DNA from: a virus
DNA length: 28,333 bases
IMG/VR virus record: IMGVR_UViG_3300037882_000953
Span: 1 to 28,333 of that record
Direction: 5' to 3' (one strand)
Part shown: piece after piece, positions 1-8,865 of the stretch
Layout: every line of letters begins with the position of its first letter
Position numbering within the stretch: position 1 is the first letter of the stretch
Translations under genes and position numbers: made by a program
The notes under the pieces: generated by a model
What the model was told of the DNA's origin: nothing
The model's input: only the letters and a program-made list of their open reading frames with translations
Database searches by the model: none

Positions 1-1611
1 GTCATCGCCAAGCTTGGAGCCAATACGTTTGAAATGATCTGCAGCCAAGTCTACCTTAGCCGTCTTGATATGCTGCCAAAGCTCGTCCAAACTTCCAGGA
101 TGCAAGACCTCTAATGTTGGCCCTTCACCAATTGCGATCTTAATATTTAACTGCTTATCTTTCCAAGCACGTTCCAGCAACGGAATGTCATTGCCGTGGA
201 TAAGAGTTTCATCAGGAATCTCTTTCAGGCGACTAGCCCAAATGTAGCGTTTCTCAGCTTCCAGATGGGCGCGAACACCAGTTAGTTCTGCCATATTGAA
301 TGGCATCTTGATGTCAAACTTAGCGGCCTTGACAGATTTAATGATCGCTTCAGGAGTAGGATAAGCGTCGCCAAGTGAGATAAGCTTGGGAGCTTCATCA
401 GTCACGGCACCTGCATCATCCCCGAAAAGTTTCACAAACCTGGGAGCAACCGGGACTTCGACCGCCTCACCTTTACGGGCTGCCTTAGCTGCCTTAATTT
501 CAGGTGCAGTCAGTTCCGTAACTCGTGCAATACGGACAGCGCCAGAGAAGTTTTGAAATGTTTGCTGGGCAAATCCAGGCACCATAGTACCATCAGCATT
601 TTTAACTGGCATGCTGAAATTAGCAACCAGATTACCTAACTGAGTGTCATTACCAGTTAACTGATGCGTGGCACTACGAATGTCCAGGAAGTTACGATCA
701 ATCTTGGCATTGTACAGGTTTTGGTTTACCTGGAAATTGTTTACAATCGCATCATCAGCACCGCGCACGACCACCGGAACTGCTGCCATCTCCGTATCAT
801 ACGCGAGTTGAACAATGCGTTCCGAAGGGCTGGTAGCTTCTGCAAATGCGGGACGCTCCAGGAATGGTCGGCGCAAAACATCTTCAGCAGTTCGAGCTGT
901 GCGGAGTTTGCCGAAAATTCCTGCACCAGTAAATGCGCCACCAATCACACCGCCAAGTGCAGCACCAGTAGCGATGTTAGACATGATGTCACCAATGTCT
1001 TTATCTTCCAGTACGGGAGATTTGAACATGGTGGCAGTCACTGCAACCTCAAATGCTGCAGATTCCAGGACGTTAGCATACACGCCTGAAGCCAATGCTT
1101 TCAGGGTGTTAGCATTCATCAGCGATGCACCTGCCAGAGACGAGTTGATTTCTGCGGCAGCGGCAGATACATACATCTCGGTCTTAGGAACAAGCATGCC
1201 AGTTGCACGAGCAATGCCGCCACCGACAAATCCGGTAGCTTCTACGCCTTTGACTGCATTCAGGCCGATGTTAAATAGTTTAACACCTGCAAGTCCTGGG
1301 ATGATAGAACCTGCAACGAAACCGACCAGATCAGCAGATTCGCGATTGGCTCGATAGTAGGTACCAAGATCGGTGTCTAGATCAGCAATCCATCGAGCCG
1401 TATCGTTTTGTGATGTGTCTGCACCAAGCCACGAACCGATTTGAGCAGCGCTGTTATACAAACTATTGGCGCCGGAAAGGGCGGCCGTAGCCACAAACTT
1501 ACCGGCATTGCCTAGTTTCGTGGTCCAGGTTTCTGGATCGGTCCAGGAAGTTCCAGTGTTCAGCAGATTGTGGTTGTCTGCCGCCAACATGTAAGATGAA
1601 GTTCCAGCCAT
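1..1611 (-). CDS. Large internal virion / DNA-ejection protein, N-terminal part (runs off the window)
   Basis: An open frame starts at the ATG at 1609-1611 and stays open to base 1, giving 537 residues without a stop, so the C-terminus lies outside the window. The start is preceded by AAGG about 7 bases upstream, and it follows the previous gene's stop by only 8 bases. Two Gly/Ala-rich hydrophobic stretches are visible, near residues 96-118 and 211-234; the second is a run of small residues with GG pairs. The rest is mixed and soluble-looking, with a Lys/Ala-rich patch before residue 400. Position after the other internal-protein genes and membrane-prone segments suggest a protein ejected with the DNA that may help it cross the cell envelope. 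This is inference; no enzymatic motif is visible in the part present. The missing portion may carry a lytic domain. Confidence 0.75.
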   Translation of the reverse strand, partial: MAGTSSYMLAADNHNLLNTGTSWTDPETWTTKLGNAGKFVATAALSGANSLYNSAAQIGSWLGADTSQNDTARWIADLDTDLGTYYRANRESADLVGFVAGSIIPGLAGVKLFNIGLNAVKGVEATGFVGGGIARATGMLVPKTEMYVSAAAAEINSSLAGASLMNANTLKALASGVYANVLESAAFEVAVTATMFKSPVLEDKDIGDIMSNIATGAALGGVIGGAFTGAGIFGKLRTARTAEDVLRRPFLERPAFAEATSPSERIVQLAYDTEMAAVPVVVRGADDAIVNNFQVNQNLYNAKIDRNFLDIRSATHQLTGNDTQLGNLVANFSMPVKNADGTMVPGFAQQTFQNFSGAVRIARVTELTAPEIKAAKAARKGEAVEVPVAPRFVKLFGDDAGAVTDEAPKLISLGDAYPTPEAIIKSVKAAKFDIKMPFNMAELTGVRAHLEAEKRYIWASRLKEIPDETLIHGNDIPLLERAWKDKQLNIKIAIGEGPTLEVLHPGSLDELWQHIKTAKVDLAADHFKRIGSKLGDD

Positions 1612-1619
1612 AGTAGACC

Positions 1620-3356
1620 TTATTGTCCTTGGTAGTTCTTAATGGTATTGGAATAGCTGTCACCAAAGAATCGTTTGAATGGTGCTTTAAACTCTTCAGA
1701 CATTGCTTGACCGCGCTTAGTCACATCTTGCTTCATCAGTTCAGAACTCATGTTAGATGCCAACCAACGGCTAAGTTGTGTAGAGTCCGTCAGATTCAGG
1801 TTGCCTGCCCCCAACAATCGTCCCATAGGAACATTGTATTGGCGACCTGCCATTGGGGGAACAATACCAACACGATCCAAACCAACAGCCTTTTGGTGAG
1901 TCAGCGATGCTTGCTGATACAGCGGAGCGAACTGAGCAAACTCAGACGAAGTAAGTTCTCCCTTGGCTACAGCAGCAGCCGCAGCTTTTAGCAATGTGCG
2001 AGGGTCGTTAGTAGGCACACCTGCAGCAACCATCGGAGCAAGGAACTTCTGAGTGAGTGGCAACGCAGCAATTGCAGGCGTCTTGATGTATTCTTCCAGG
2101 CCGCCAATATCAAAGACGTTGCCAGATCCAGGAACAACAGATGCGAAGTCATTGGCTACAATTCCTCCGACAGTTTTATTATATTCGGCCCCCCACTTCT
2201 CTGGCTCTTTCTTGCGATCCACACGAGCTAGTGCAGGATCAGCCAGTGCACGAGTAAGAATATCTGTCACAGGTTTCATCTGCTTCGGAAGATTCAGGTC
2301 AAAGCGCGCAATTGCTTCCACTGCTTCAGCAGGTTCTGCGCCAATGTAAGCAGTAGTTCCGCCAGTTGCTTTAATTCGCTGACCATTACGAGCATGGTAC
2401 ATATAGGACTGATCGCCAGCCTTATACATGGCAATGATCTGTTTCATGCCGATGCCTGCAGGAACTTCCAGGCCACTAGCTTTCATGCTAAGCGTAATGT
2501 TATCTTCAAGGAACTTATCAAATTGCTGTTGCTCTAGTTTGGCACCTTTAGCTTCTGCACGAGCCTCAGCCATTGCACGAGCATTCTCTTTCTGGATCTG
2601 CAACTGTGCTAGATTAATGCGAAGATTCTCATTCTGAATCCGCATAGTTTGTTCAGCCTGGATAGCATTCTGAGACTTGCCCAGAAGTTCCAGCGTCTGA
2701 ACTGATGCTTGCTGAATTGCCTGTGCACCGAGCAGGTTATATTTCAAACCTTCTAGTTGCGATTTACGAGCTAAGATTTGAGCTTCAGCGGCAGCAACCT
2801 GAGCGGCGGCATCTGCGGTGGCTGCGGTAGATACCTGCTTAAGGGCGGCCTGGGTTTGGAAAGTTTCCTGCAGTGCGTTATTTGCGCCGATCAGTTCAGT
2901 TTGAATGATCTGAGTCTTCTGTACTTTCGTACGCAACCTGTTCTCTGAATCTTCCAACGTCACCATATCTTTGATGGTGTTGATTGGATCAGAGACAATA
3001 TCCCAAACAGTACGATTGCGTTTACGCTCTACTTCATCAACAGTGGCCAGCAACTCATCACCTGCCGCACGTTGTTTGGCAAGCAAATCAACAATCCGTC
3101 CACCAGAACCATCCGCAGAAATGCCTGCAGCAGATGCAGCCGCACGGTTAGCATCTTGAACTGCAATCTGCGCAATCTGAGCTTGCCTAGCAGTGGTTGC
3201 AACAGATTGAGCTACTTGGTCATAAATAGAACTGATCTGACCTTGGATAGCTTCTTGGCCACGAAACGTTTCTTTAGCTACCTGCTCCACATCACGAGTA
3301 GCTTGCTGTGCAGTTTCAGACTGTTTAAGAATTAGATCAAGCACCGATGTGGCCAT
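1620..3356 (-). CDS. Internal virion protein, coiled-coil rich (578 aa)
   Basis: The frame can be opened at 3431, but that start lies deep inside the upstream gene. The ATG at 3354-3356 has GGGAG six bases before it and gives a normal start (residues MATSVLDLILKQ), so I use it. Roughly residues 1-290 are Ala/Gln/Glu/Lys-rich with heptad-like spacing and no prolines over long stretches, which suggests long helices or coiled coil. The C-terminal half is more globular, with Pro/Gly and aromatic residues. The gene overlaps the preceding 223-residue gene by 20 bases and ends 8 bases before the large internal protein. Podoviral internal/ejection proteins typically have this composition and position between tail and lysis genes. 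I see no catalytic motif, and the exact role is inferred from context. Confidence 0.8.
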   Translation of the reverse strand: MATSVLDLILKQSETAQQATRDVEQVAKETFRGQEAIQGQISSIYDQVAQSVATTARQAQIAQIAVQDANRAAASAAGISADGSGGRIVDLLAKQRAAGDELLATVDEVERKRNRTVWDIVSDPINTIKDMVTLEDSENRLRTKVQKTQIIQTELIGANNALQETFQTQAALKQVSTAATADAAAQVAAAEAQILARKSQLEGLKYNLLGAQAIQQASVQTLELLGKSQNAIQAEQTMRIQNENLRINLAQLQIQKENARAMAEARAEAKGAKLEQQQFDKFLEDNITLSMKASGLEVPAGIGMKQIIAMYKAGDQSYMYHARNGQRIKATGGTTAYIGAEPAEAVEAIARFDLNLPKQMKPVTDILTRALADPALARVDRKKEPEKWGAEYNKTVGGIVANDFASVVPGSGNVFDIGGLEEYIKTPAIAALPLTQKFLAPMVAAGVPTNDPRTLLKAAAAAVAKGELTSSEFAQFAPLYQQASLTHQKAVGLDRVGIVPPMAGRQYNVPMGRLLGAGNLNLTDSTQLSRWLASNMSSELMKQDVTKRGQAMSEEFKAPFKRFFGDSYSNTIKNYQGQ

Positions 3357-4008
3357 ACCGCGCTCCCAAATTTGCCAAGAAGCCAAGAACGAAACAGACT
3401 GGCTGGCCAATGTAGATGGTAGATGCGCCAAGCAGATTGAATCTGCCAGAAGTTACCATCTCATAACGTGCACGCGCTACTGGCAGCATCAGGTAAGATA
3501 GCAACTTAGAGGTGCGCATCCGCTCTGCAACTCCCATGCCCCACAGTTGGTAACCAGCAATCGTATACGGATGAAGATTGCGGAAATGTGCAGTGGCTGC
3601 AGGATGATTATAGAGGACAGAAGATAACAAACCTTGGCGATGGAGTTCAGTGCAGATGACAGTTTTCAAGCCTCCAGAAGATTTAGTACTGGATGCCTTA
3701 GATTGTTTGGCGGCAGTTCCAGTTTCGGTGGACACTGTTTGTGCAGTTACATTGGCCAGCTCACCAATCAACTTAACCATAAAATCTTGTGCAAGCAATG
3801 CTTTGGTAGATGATGCATAACCACCTGCCAAATTTTCACCAGTAGCCAATGATGCGAATCCTTGGTCTGCAGATGCAACATCATAGATCAGTTTATTAAC
3901 TGCATCTTGCGACAGTATCTTACCAGTGGTTGTAGTTTGGCTTGCAGTCTGTGTTTCAGATCCTGTGGTGCTAGTTTTATCTACGCCAAAACCAATATTA
4001 ATTGCCAT
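3337..4008 (-). CDS. Conserved virion-associated protein with Ser/Thr-rich N-terminus (223 aa)
   Basis: Residues 1-30 and about 88-112 are low-complexity (Thr, Ser, Gln, Lys). From about residue 113 there is a compact domain beginning TVICTELHRQGLL, followed by a PYTIAGYQLWG segment and a basic MRTSKLL stretch. The C-terminus has hydrophobic patches (LMLPVARARY and FVLGFLANLG) that could contact membrane or other virion proteins. A C-terminal domain with a VICTEL-type start occurs, from memory, in many podoviruses next to internal virion genes, usually annotated only as structural or hypothetical. The gene lies between the holin candidate and the internal virion protein and overlaps the latter by 20 bases. 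I infer a minor structural or ejection role. The function is unknown. Confidence 0.75.
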   Translation of the reverse strand: MAINIGFGVDKTSTTGSETQTASQTTTTGKILSQDAVNKLIYDVASADQGFASLATGENLAGGYASSTKALLAQDFMVKLIGELANVTAQTVSTETGTAAKQSKASSTKSSGGLKTVICTELHRQGLLSSVLYNHPAATAHFRNLHPYTIAGYQLWGMGVAERMRTSKLLSYLMLPVARARYEMVTSGRFNLLGASTIYIGQPVCFVLGFLANLGARYGHIGA

Positions 4009-4029
4009 GATGGTATCTCCTAATATCTG

Positions 4030-4278
4030 TTAACGAATCAAAAGAGCCGCAATGGTTTTAAGATTGCTCAGGATTGCACCTACCGCACCGCCAAGAGTTA
4101 CGAGAATCCACATAGATCCTTTGCCTTGGTTAGCTAAAGCAACTAAATCTTCCAGCACCCTATCTTGCCTAGAGGTTTTCTCTGTAAGATCCTCTACTCG
4201 CCTAGTCAGAACTCCGATTGCCACATGCAATCCCATGAGTTCAGATTTGGATACTGGGATATCATCAGATGTTGACAT
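4030..4278 (-). CDS. Holin candidate, XhlA-like (82 aa)
   Basis: The short protein has a polar N-terminus, an amphipathic helix about 18-48 with regularly spaced Leu/Val and charged residues (probable coiled coil), a GKGS turn, then one hydrophobic segment about 55-77 ending in Arg. A coiled coil followed by a single C-terminal transmembrane helix is the layout of the haemolysin XhlA family, which contributes to lysis in several phages. The gene stands between tail and internal virion genes, a usual place for lysis functions, and has the repeated 4307-4340 element just upstream. No endolysin lies beside it in this window, so assignment as holin is an inference. It could instead be a small membrane-anchored virion protein. 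Confidence 0.6.
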   Translation of the reverse strand: MSTSDDIPVSKSELMGLHVAIGVLTRRVEDLTEKTSRQDRVLEDLVALANQGKGSMWILVTLGGAVGAILSNLKTIAALLIR

Positions 4279-4306
4279 AGGTATTGCAGGAAGGTTAAAG
4301 TTTTAG

Positions 4307-4340
4307 ATTGGATTATAGTCTCATAGAATGAGATGGGGAT
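4307..4340 (-). promoter_or_regulatory. Repeated late-module element, copy B (possible promoter or processing site)
   Basis: Read on the minus strand this stretch contains ATCCCCAT, then TATGAGACTATAATCC. TATAAT (4312-4317 on the plus strand as ATTATA) fits a -10 hexamer; no good -35 is visible. A perfect 6-base inverted repeat (4319-4324 with 4328-4333, loop of 3) overlaps it. Nearly the same sequence recurs at 16937-16964, ahead of the first late gene. It sits in the 86-base gap after the gp53-like gene and ahead of the holin candidate, so it could start or process the lysis and internal-protein message. Confidence 0.45.
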
Positions 4341-4364
4341 AACCAAGGGACTGGCCGAAGCAGC

Positions 4365-4694
4365 CTAAACTCCCACAGCGAACCAATAGCAATCGTGAAT
4401 TCCGCCAGTATGAGAGATGGTGAAATCATTAAGAGTAGTGGCAGATACAGAGAATTCGTGATTTGCCATCGGTTGTAGAAATACCCCAAGCACTTGCTGG
4501 GTAAATGGGGCAGGGAAATCATAGGTTGCAGAACCTACAGGTACTTCTACAATTCCGCCCTGAAAGATCATTCCATTAAACACAAATGCCCACTGGTCTG
4601 AGTTAGCTCCTGAGAATTGCGGAACTCCGATAGTCTCACGTAAATTATCTAAGGTACCTCCTATGTAAGGAGGGGCAGAATTCCACTGGGTCAC
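4365..4694 (-). CDS. Small tail protein resembling the gp53-like tail fibre C-terminal domain (109 aa)
   Basis: The protein begins at a GTG (4692-4694) that overlaps the stop of the preceding gene as GTGA, so translation is probably coupled. From about residue 35 it has alternating hydrophobic beta-strand pattern, and it ends with an aromatic motif (CYWFAVGV). The pattern of a valine/phenylalanine-rich sandwich closed by a W/Y-F-A-V-G end resembles the C-terminal domain of phage fibre proteins of the gp53-like family, here standing alone. It follows the stabilisation-like protein and tailspike genes, consistent with a tail tip or fibre accessory part. The match is by eye only. Confidence 0.6.
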   Translation of the reverse strand: MTQWNSAPPYIGGTLDNLRETIGVPQFSGANSDQWAFVFNGMIFQGGIVEVPVGSATYDFPAPFTQQVLGVFLQPMANHEFSVSATTLNDFTISHTGGIHDCYWFAVGV

Positions 4695-6304
4695 CGTGAG
4701 CCCCCTAAAGAAAGTGTAAGCTCTAAAGAATCCAAAGCAAATTGTCCAAGAACACTTACCGCCACACTATCACCTTCTTTTCTACAATTATATGTTCTTG
4801 TATAAGAAGTAGACTCTACTGGGATCAATAATTCCGAAGATGATGTCATTGCTTGCAATGTTCCTTCAGAGACTCTGACACTAGAATCTCCAAATTGGCC
4901 TTCAATTTTTACTTCTTGCAGCTCAATCCTACGACTACGAACATACTTAAACTTCCCTAACATTATTACAGATTTAGTAGTATCAATTTGAGGTAAATTA
5001 AATGAAGGAAAGAGTACTAAACTAAATACACAAATATTGCCGGTATGGGCATTTATAACTCCAAAAGAAAGTTGTGCCGTTACAAAGTCCTGTACAATAA
5101 TAACATCTGTATGAGGATGTACTAATCTGCCATATCTACGTAAATGAGTGTCGTAAATAATTAATACATTGTATCTAGATTTACCGTTGACAATACTATT
5201 GCTAGTAGATACACAAATATATCTGTCATAGTAACTGTACACCTTAGCAGATACTACATGATTAGGAGTAATAGGTTGCAGTCGATTAGTACTGTAATCG
5301 TAAATGTGATCAGTTCGATTACTTCTTAAAAAGCTGCTTAGTTCCGGAGCTACTTGGGTAGCGGTAGTGTCTGAAAGAATTGAAAAATTATATGCGGCGT
5401 CATAAATCAATACTCGCCCACTATTCGGATCTTGCACTCCCACGGAATTTACAATGTTAGTATCACTAATCAATTCAAATTTCCAGGGGAACCTAGAATT
5501 ACCAGTATAGATTCCAGCACTTACCCCAACACGACTAAATAAGTAAAACCCAAAAGAAGTAGCATGTGAATAACTTAAATTGCCATAAAGCCCATTTGGA
5601 GTAGAACTGCCTGCTCCACTAACTAGTGATGGAACAAAATCTAATGGATTAGTTGTGGATGACCAGTAACAAGTCCCAGCAGCAGTAAACATTAGTAAAT
5701 AATTATAGCTGCCGCAAATGGTTACAATATCATTAAGAGTTACATGGGTAACGGATGCGGATACGTTAGTTAATACCAGGTTCCCAAATAACAGTTCTGC
5801 AGTATATAGATAGGTAACACCAGTATCTACTATGAGAACGTAACATACTCCTCTAACAATTGCAAAACTAATTTTACTATAACGATTTGGGTACGCTATT
5901 GCACCAACAAAAACAGGGAATGTCCATGCACCTGCCCCATAAGGGGCATAGCGATACTGCGCAGGAGATTGGATATAAATTAGCGTTCCAGTATATACAA
6001 TGTTATTTCCACCAGGCTCCAATACCGGAATTTGATTTACAAATACATTACCCGGGGAACTTGGATATGATGTAAGTGAATAGCTCTCATTTTTACCTAC
6101 ACTCTGATACCCATTAGCTGTAGGAATTACATTCTCTAAATAAATAGCTTGTGGAATACCCGCATCTTTCTGCTCTCCTTCAGGATCTACTCGCCGGTCA
6201 TAATTATTATCTGGGCCAGGAACAATAACAGTTGACCCTGCCAAGGAGATGGAGAGGGGAAAAATGGCTGAGGATAGATTAGCTCGGTAGGAGATTTGTG
6301 CCAT
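4691..6304 (-). CDS. Large tail/DNA-stabilisation-like structural protein (537 aa)
   Basis: The sequence is almost entirely short beta-strand-like segments rich in Tyr, Val, Ile, Asn and Ser with repeated turns, suggesting a beta-propeller or beta-rich virion protein. The N-terminus has an IPQAIYLENVIPTANGYQSVG-type segment (about residues 51-71), reminiscent of podoviral tail accessory proteins of the P22 gp10 type, in which a 'Pro-x-x-Tyr-Leu-Glu-Asn' phrase precedes the blades. P22 gp10 binds beneath the portal and keeps packaged DNA in place. Here the gene lies next to the tailspike, 11 bases after its stop, and overlaps the gp53-like gene downstream. The role is inferred from composition and position; it could alternatively be a tail hub or receptor-binding protein. 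Confidence 0.6.
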   Translation of the reverse strand: MAQISYRANLSSAIFPLSISLAGSTVIVPGPDNNYDRRVDPEGEQKDAGIPQAIYLENVIPTANGYQSVGKNESYSLTSYPSSPGNVFVNQIPVLEPGGNNIVYTGTLIYIQSPAQYRYAPYGAGAWTFPVFVGAIAYPNRYSKISFAIVRGVCYVLIVDTGVTYLYTAELLFGNLVLTNVSASVTHVTLNDIVTICGSYNYLLMFTAAGTCYWSSTTNPLDFVPSLVSGAGSSTPNGLYGNLSYSHATSFGFYLFSRVGVSAGIYTGNSRFPWKFELISDTNIVNSVGVQDPNSGRVLIYDAAYNFSILSDTTATQVAPELSSFLRSNRTDHIYDYSTNRLQPITPNHVVSAKVYSYYDRYICVSTSNSIVNGKSRYNVLIIYDTHLRRYGRLVHPHTDVIIVQDFVTAQLSFGVINAHTGNICVFSLVLFPSFNLPQIDTTKSVIMLGKFKYVRSRRIELQEVKIEGQFGDSSVRVSEGTLQAMTSSSELLIPVESTSYTRTYNCRKEGDSVAVSVLGQFALDSLELTLSLGGSR

Positions 6305-6315
6305 ATTCCGCCTAT

Positions 6316-7791
6316 TTAGGTTTGTGTGCCTACAACAGTACCGTCGTTGTGTGCAGTAGGGTCACCATTTTTAATGTACAATTTACCATCTACTGGGCTT
6401 ACCCATAAACGATAAGTACTAAATAAAGCGACAGCTAAAGTATTTGCTCCAGCAACAATCTTCTTCCATTGGAACAAATCAGTTGCCCCAGTAAATGATA
6501 ATGTCCTAGAATTATCCCCCATTACTTCTCGTACAGATCCTACACCAACAATTAATTCATGCTGTGTAGCTGCGGTATTAGCTGCTGAAGGACGTTCATA
6601 CCATGTCCCATTACTGATGTCTGCATTAAGAATTGTACCATACCCATTATCAGTAAGCGCCACTCCACTAAAACCTGTAGGAGATCCTTGAATGACGGTA
6701 TTTAAGCAATCATTATTGATAACGATAGAAGTACCAAACTTACCTCCGCCAATACGAGTACCTTTAACTTGACTACTACCTACGCCATCGCCCAATAAGT
6801 AGCCTGCACTACTCCCAGTAAGCTCTAAATCAAATTGGTTTTCTTGTGCAAGAGTTCCTACTGGGGGAGAGATAATTACATGAGTACCACTAGGTGCGCT
6901 AACTTCCATACGTCCTGAAAACCTATTACGATCAGCCTCTCCAATACTAATACCGATCGACCCTGTAATACTTGCTTCAATGTTACCTGCTACCCAAGAA
7001 TTTCCATTACTATTCCCGCCGCCCGTACCTTCAATACGTACTCCAACAGCGCTGTCTCTAGAATGGCATGCCATGAAACTATTGCCATTTGCTTGATTCA
7101 ACAAATACCATCCATTACCTGTGCAATACGAAGTTTCACTATGCTCTGCAGTGCCGTAAAAAGCTGTGACAACTTGTACCCCTGCAGTACTAAATCCACT
7201 GCGAGTAGATGCAAGACTTGTTGATGCCCAATTTGGGGTATTTCCAATTACCATGACTCGCGACAATCTCCACCAATGAGGATAGCGAGTTAGTCCTACG
7301 TTAGGTGCAATTTTAATTCCAATAGTACCTCCAGTAGAATACAACAACAAATCTTTAATTGTGCATCCTGGACGGCCATCAAAATCAATAGCTACCCCAC
7401 TGCCTGTGTACTTAAATTCTGTCCCATAGCCATCACCAAGTAAATCTTGTCTATCAAGTGCAAATACTACAGTACTCGCTAGCAAATATCCTCCAGAAGG
7501 AAAATACCACTCACGATGCAATGCAAGCGCTGCATTAATTGTAGCAGTCAGATCTAAAGTAAATGTGCGTGCCAGTACATCAGCTTGCTGTGCAGCGCTA
7601 AGGACAATAAAAATACTTGGACGATGTCCGTAACGAATAGCATTACCGATAGTACTTGCAGCATAATTTAGTTGCCAGTTATATCCGACAAGAGCAGAAC
7701 CTTTAACTACATCGGATGTATTTGACAAATCTGCTGCCAATACTGCGCCAGCAGGAGTAGATCCTCCAGGAGCCCAAATAGATGCACTCAT
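6316..7791 (-). CDS. Tailspike / tail fibre with beta-helix fold (491 aa)
   Basis: Residues about 75-115 contain a helix followed by REWYFPSGGYLL, the 'fatty start' commonly seen at the beginning of pectate-lyase-like right-handed beta-helices in phage tailspikes. After it come repeats of short strands with Gly/Asn turns (for example DRQDLLGDGYGTEF, then GIKI and GVRIEGTGGG), typical of stacked beta-helix coils, up to about residue 390. The C-terminal 100 residues are a separate beta domain. Such proteins bind, and often cleave, host surface polysaccharide. Catalytic Asp/Glu cannot be assigned by eye. The first 50 residues probably attach to the tail. It lies 12 bases after the adaptor gene. 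Confidence 0.75.
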   Translation of the reverse strand: MSASIWAPGGSTPAGAVLAADLSNTSDVVKGSALVGYNWQLNYAASTIGNAIRYGHRPSIFIVLSAAQQADVLARTFTLDLTATINAALALHREWYFPSGGYLLASTVVFALDRQDLLGDGYGTEFKYTGSGVAIDFDGRPGCTIKDLLLYSTGGTIGIKIAPNVGLTRYPHWWRLSRVMVIGNTPNWASTSLASTRSGFSTAGVQVVTAFYGTAEHSETSYCTGNGWYLLNQANGNSFMACHSRDSAVGVRIEGTGGGNSNGNSWVAGNIEASITGSIGISIGEADRNRFSGRMEVSAPSGTHVIISPPVGTLAQENQFDLELTGSSAGYLLGDGVGSSQVKGTRIGGGKFGTSIVINNDCLNTVIQGSPTGFSGVALTDNGYGTILNADISNGTWYERPSAANTAATQHELIVGVGSVREVMGDNSRTLSFTGATDLFQWKKIVAGANTLAVALFSTYRLWVSPVDGKLYIKNGDPTAHNDGTVVGTQT

Positions 7792-7803
7792 AATTTCCCT
7801 TAG

Positions 7804-8391
7804 TTAATATCCGACAGCTTGAATGTTAGAAAGCATGAGACGGCTTCGTTCTTCGTCTCGCAAGAATTTGAATGCGGCAAACTCTTCAGTCTTGCCAATC
7901 ATTTTAAATACCTTCTCCGCAGCTTCTAATACGATAGCATACGGATGATCTAGTGCAATCCAGGAGTCATAACCAGACACCGTAACTACAGGATTCTGGT
8001 AATATCCTAGGATTACATATTGAATTTGAGTATTAGATTTGATTTCAATTGACGCGCCCGCAGCATAGCAGACATTGGTGCGGTCCGTACCGTACAAATC
8101 TAACACGGCTTCAGGAGTAATGACGTCAAAAAAGGCACCGGTGGCGCCTGCAGAATCTGACTTGCGGAGATATTTGATTGCTCGAAACCTAGGTAGGATC
8201 GAACGATATTCGATTTCTTGTAGATATGCAGAGGCTGGAAAACTAAGTCCAGTCTCTGCCAGATCTTTCCAGAAATAATCTGATTGGTGGAGCGCCAACG
8301 TAGCTTGCCGAACTGCCAGAAGAGTTTCAGCAATCAGATCTGGGCGCTTGGTGATTGTATAAACTTCGTCTTGCAGTTCGGTGAGCGTCAT
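7804..8391 (-). CDS. Head-tail adaptor / connector candidate (195 aa)
   Basis: The protein opens with MTLTELQDEVYTITKRPDLIAETLLAVRQATL, a helical start with the 'LTELQDEV..I..RPDL' flavour of podoviral and siphoviral adaptor proteins that dock on the portal. It continues with Phe/Trp-rich helix, a central beta section (about residues 60-150), and a helical C-terminus (EAAEKVFKMIGKTEEFAAF). Size and gene order after capsid and before tail genes fit a connector ring protein. This is inferred; it could also be a tail-terminator or tubular protein. ATG at 8389-8391 is the first start, with the upstream stop 21 bases away. Confidence 0.6.
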   Translation of the reverse strand: MTLTELQDEVYTITKRPDLIAETLLAVRQATLALHQSDYFWKDLAETGLSFPASAYLQEIEYRSILPRFRAIKYLRKSDSAGATGAFFDVITPEAVLDLYGTDRTNVCYAAGASIEIKSNTQIQYVILGYYQNPVVTVSGYDSWIALDHPYAIVLEAAEKVFKMIGKTEEFAAFKFLRDEERSRLMLSNIQAVGY

Positions 8392-8412
8392 AAATAGGTA
8401 CCGGTCAGGTTA

Positions 8413-8838
8413 TTAGCGCTGGGCACCAATGGTAACAGGTGCAATATCTTTCGAAGACGTGGCATTCAGAGGGCCTTGCTTGCTAGTTCCGAGGTCGCGC
8501 CCATCAATGTTTGCTGCTGCCGTAGCCTGTTGTTGCTGGAATTCATCGAAGAATTTCTTACGCAGCGAGGCCAGCGGATCAGTGATGTCGTAATCTACCG
8601 TAGTCTCGTTAGCATCGACGTAGAGGTATTGGTGACCACGACGGATTTGCATTTCCAGCTCAGCAATCTCTCCATCGTTGGCAGTTGCATATTTGCCATT
8701 GACAAAGTTTGCAGTAGTGCCATCAGAGAAGATGTATTTGCAAGAGAGGAGACGGTTTTTAAACAGCTTAACTTCCGGCTTGGCAGGAGCTGCAGGGGCC
8801 GTAAGAGTAGCGAGAGCTTGGTTGGTGGAGGTAGCCAT
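8413..8838 (-). CDS. Conserved small structural protein (141 aa)
   Basis: An Ala/Thr/Pro-rich first 20 residues precede a compact domain: LLSCKYIFSDGTTANFVNGKYATAND, then a helix EIAELEMQIRRGH, then YLYVDANETTVD. The C-terminus is Ala/Gln-rich and probably disordered. Proteins of this layout (a Cys-Lys-Phe/Tyr strand, a 'fraction of the genome file' loop, and a glycine-histidine pair) are, from memory, common between capsid and connector genes of podoviruses and have no assigned function. It may be a minor head protein. It is separated from the preceding 64-residue gene by a 91-base gap with a stem-loop. Confidence 0.6.
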   Translation of the reverse strand: MATSTNQALATLTAPAAPAKPEVKLFKNRLLSCKYIFSDGTTANFVNGKYATANDGEIAELEMQIRRGHQYLYVDANETTVDYDITDPLASLRKKFFDEFQQQQATAAANIDGRDLGTSKQGPLNATSSKDIAPVTIGAQR

Positions 8839-8865
8839 GATATGAGATATACCTTAATTTAGGAG

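Noticed and set aside
815-1357. A 180-codon plus-strand frame opposite the large internal protein gene
   Set aside because: Low-complexity Ser/Ala/Pro composition and lack of a ribosome site show it to be a reverse-strand shadow of the minus-strand frame, which is open from 1611 to 1.
3357-3431. A longer N-terminus for the internal virion protein starting at 3431
   Set aside because: It would overlap the upstream gene by 95 bases, while ATG at 3356 has a good GGGAG site and a small overlap.
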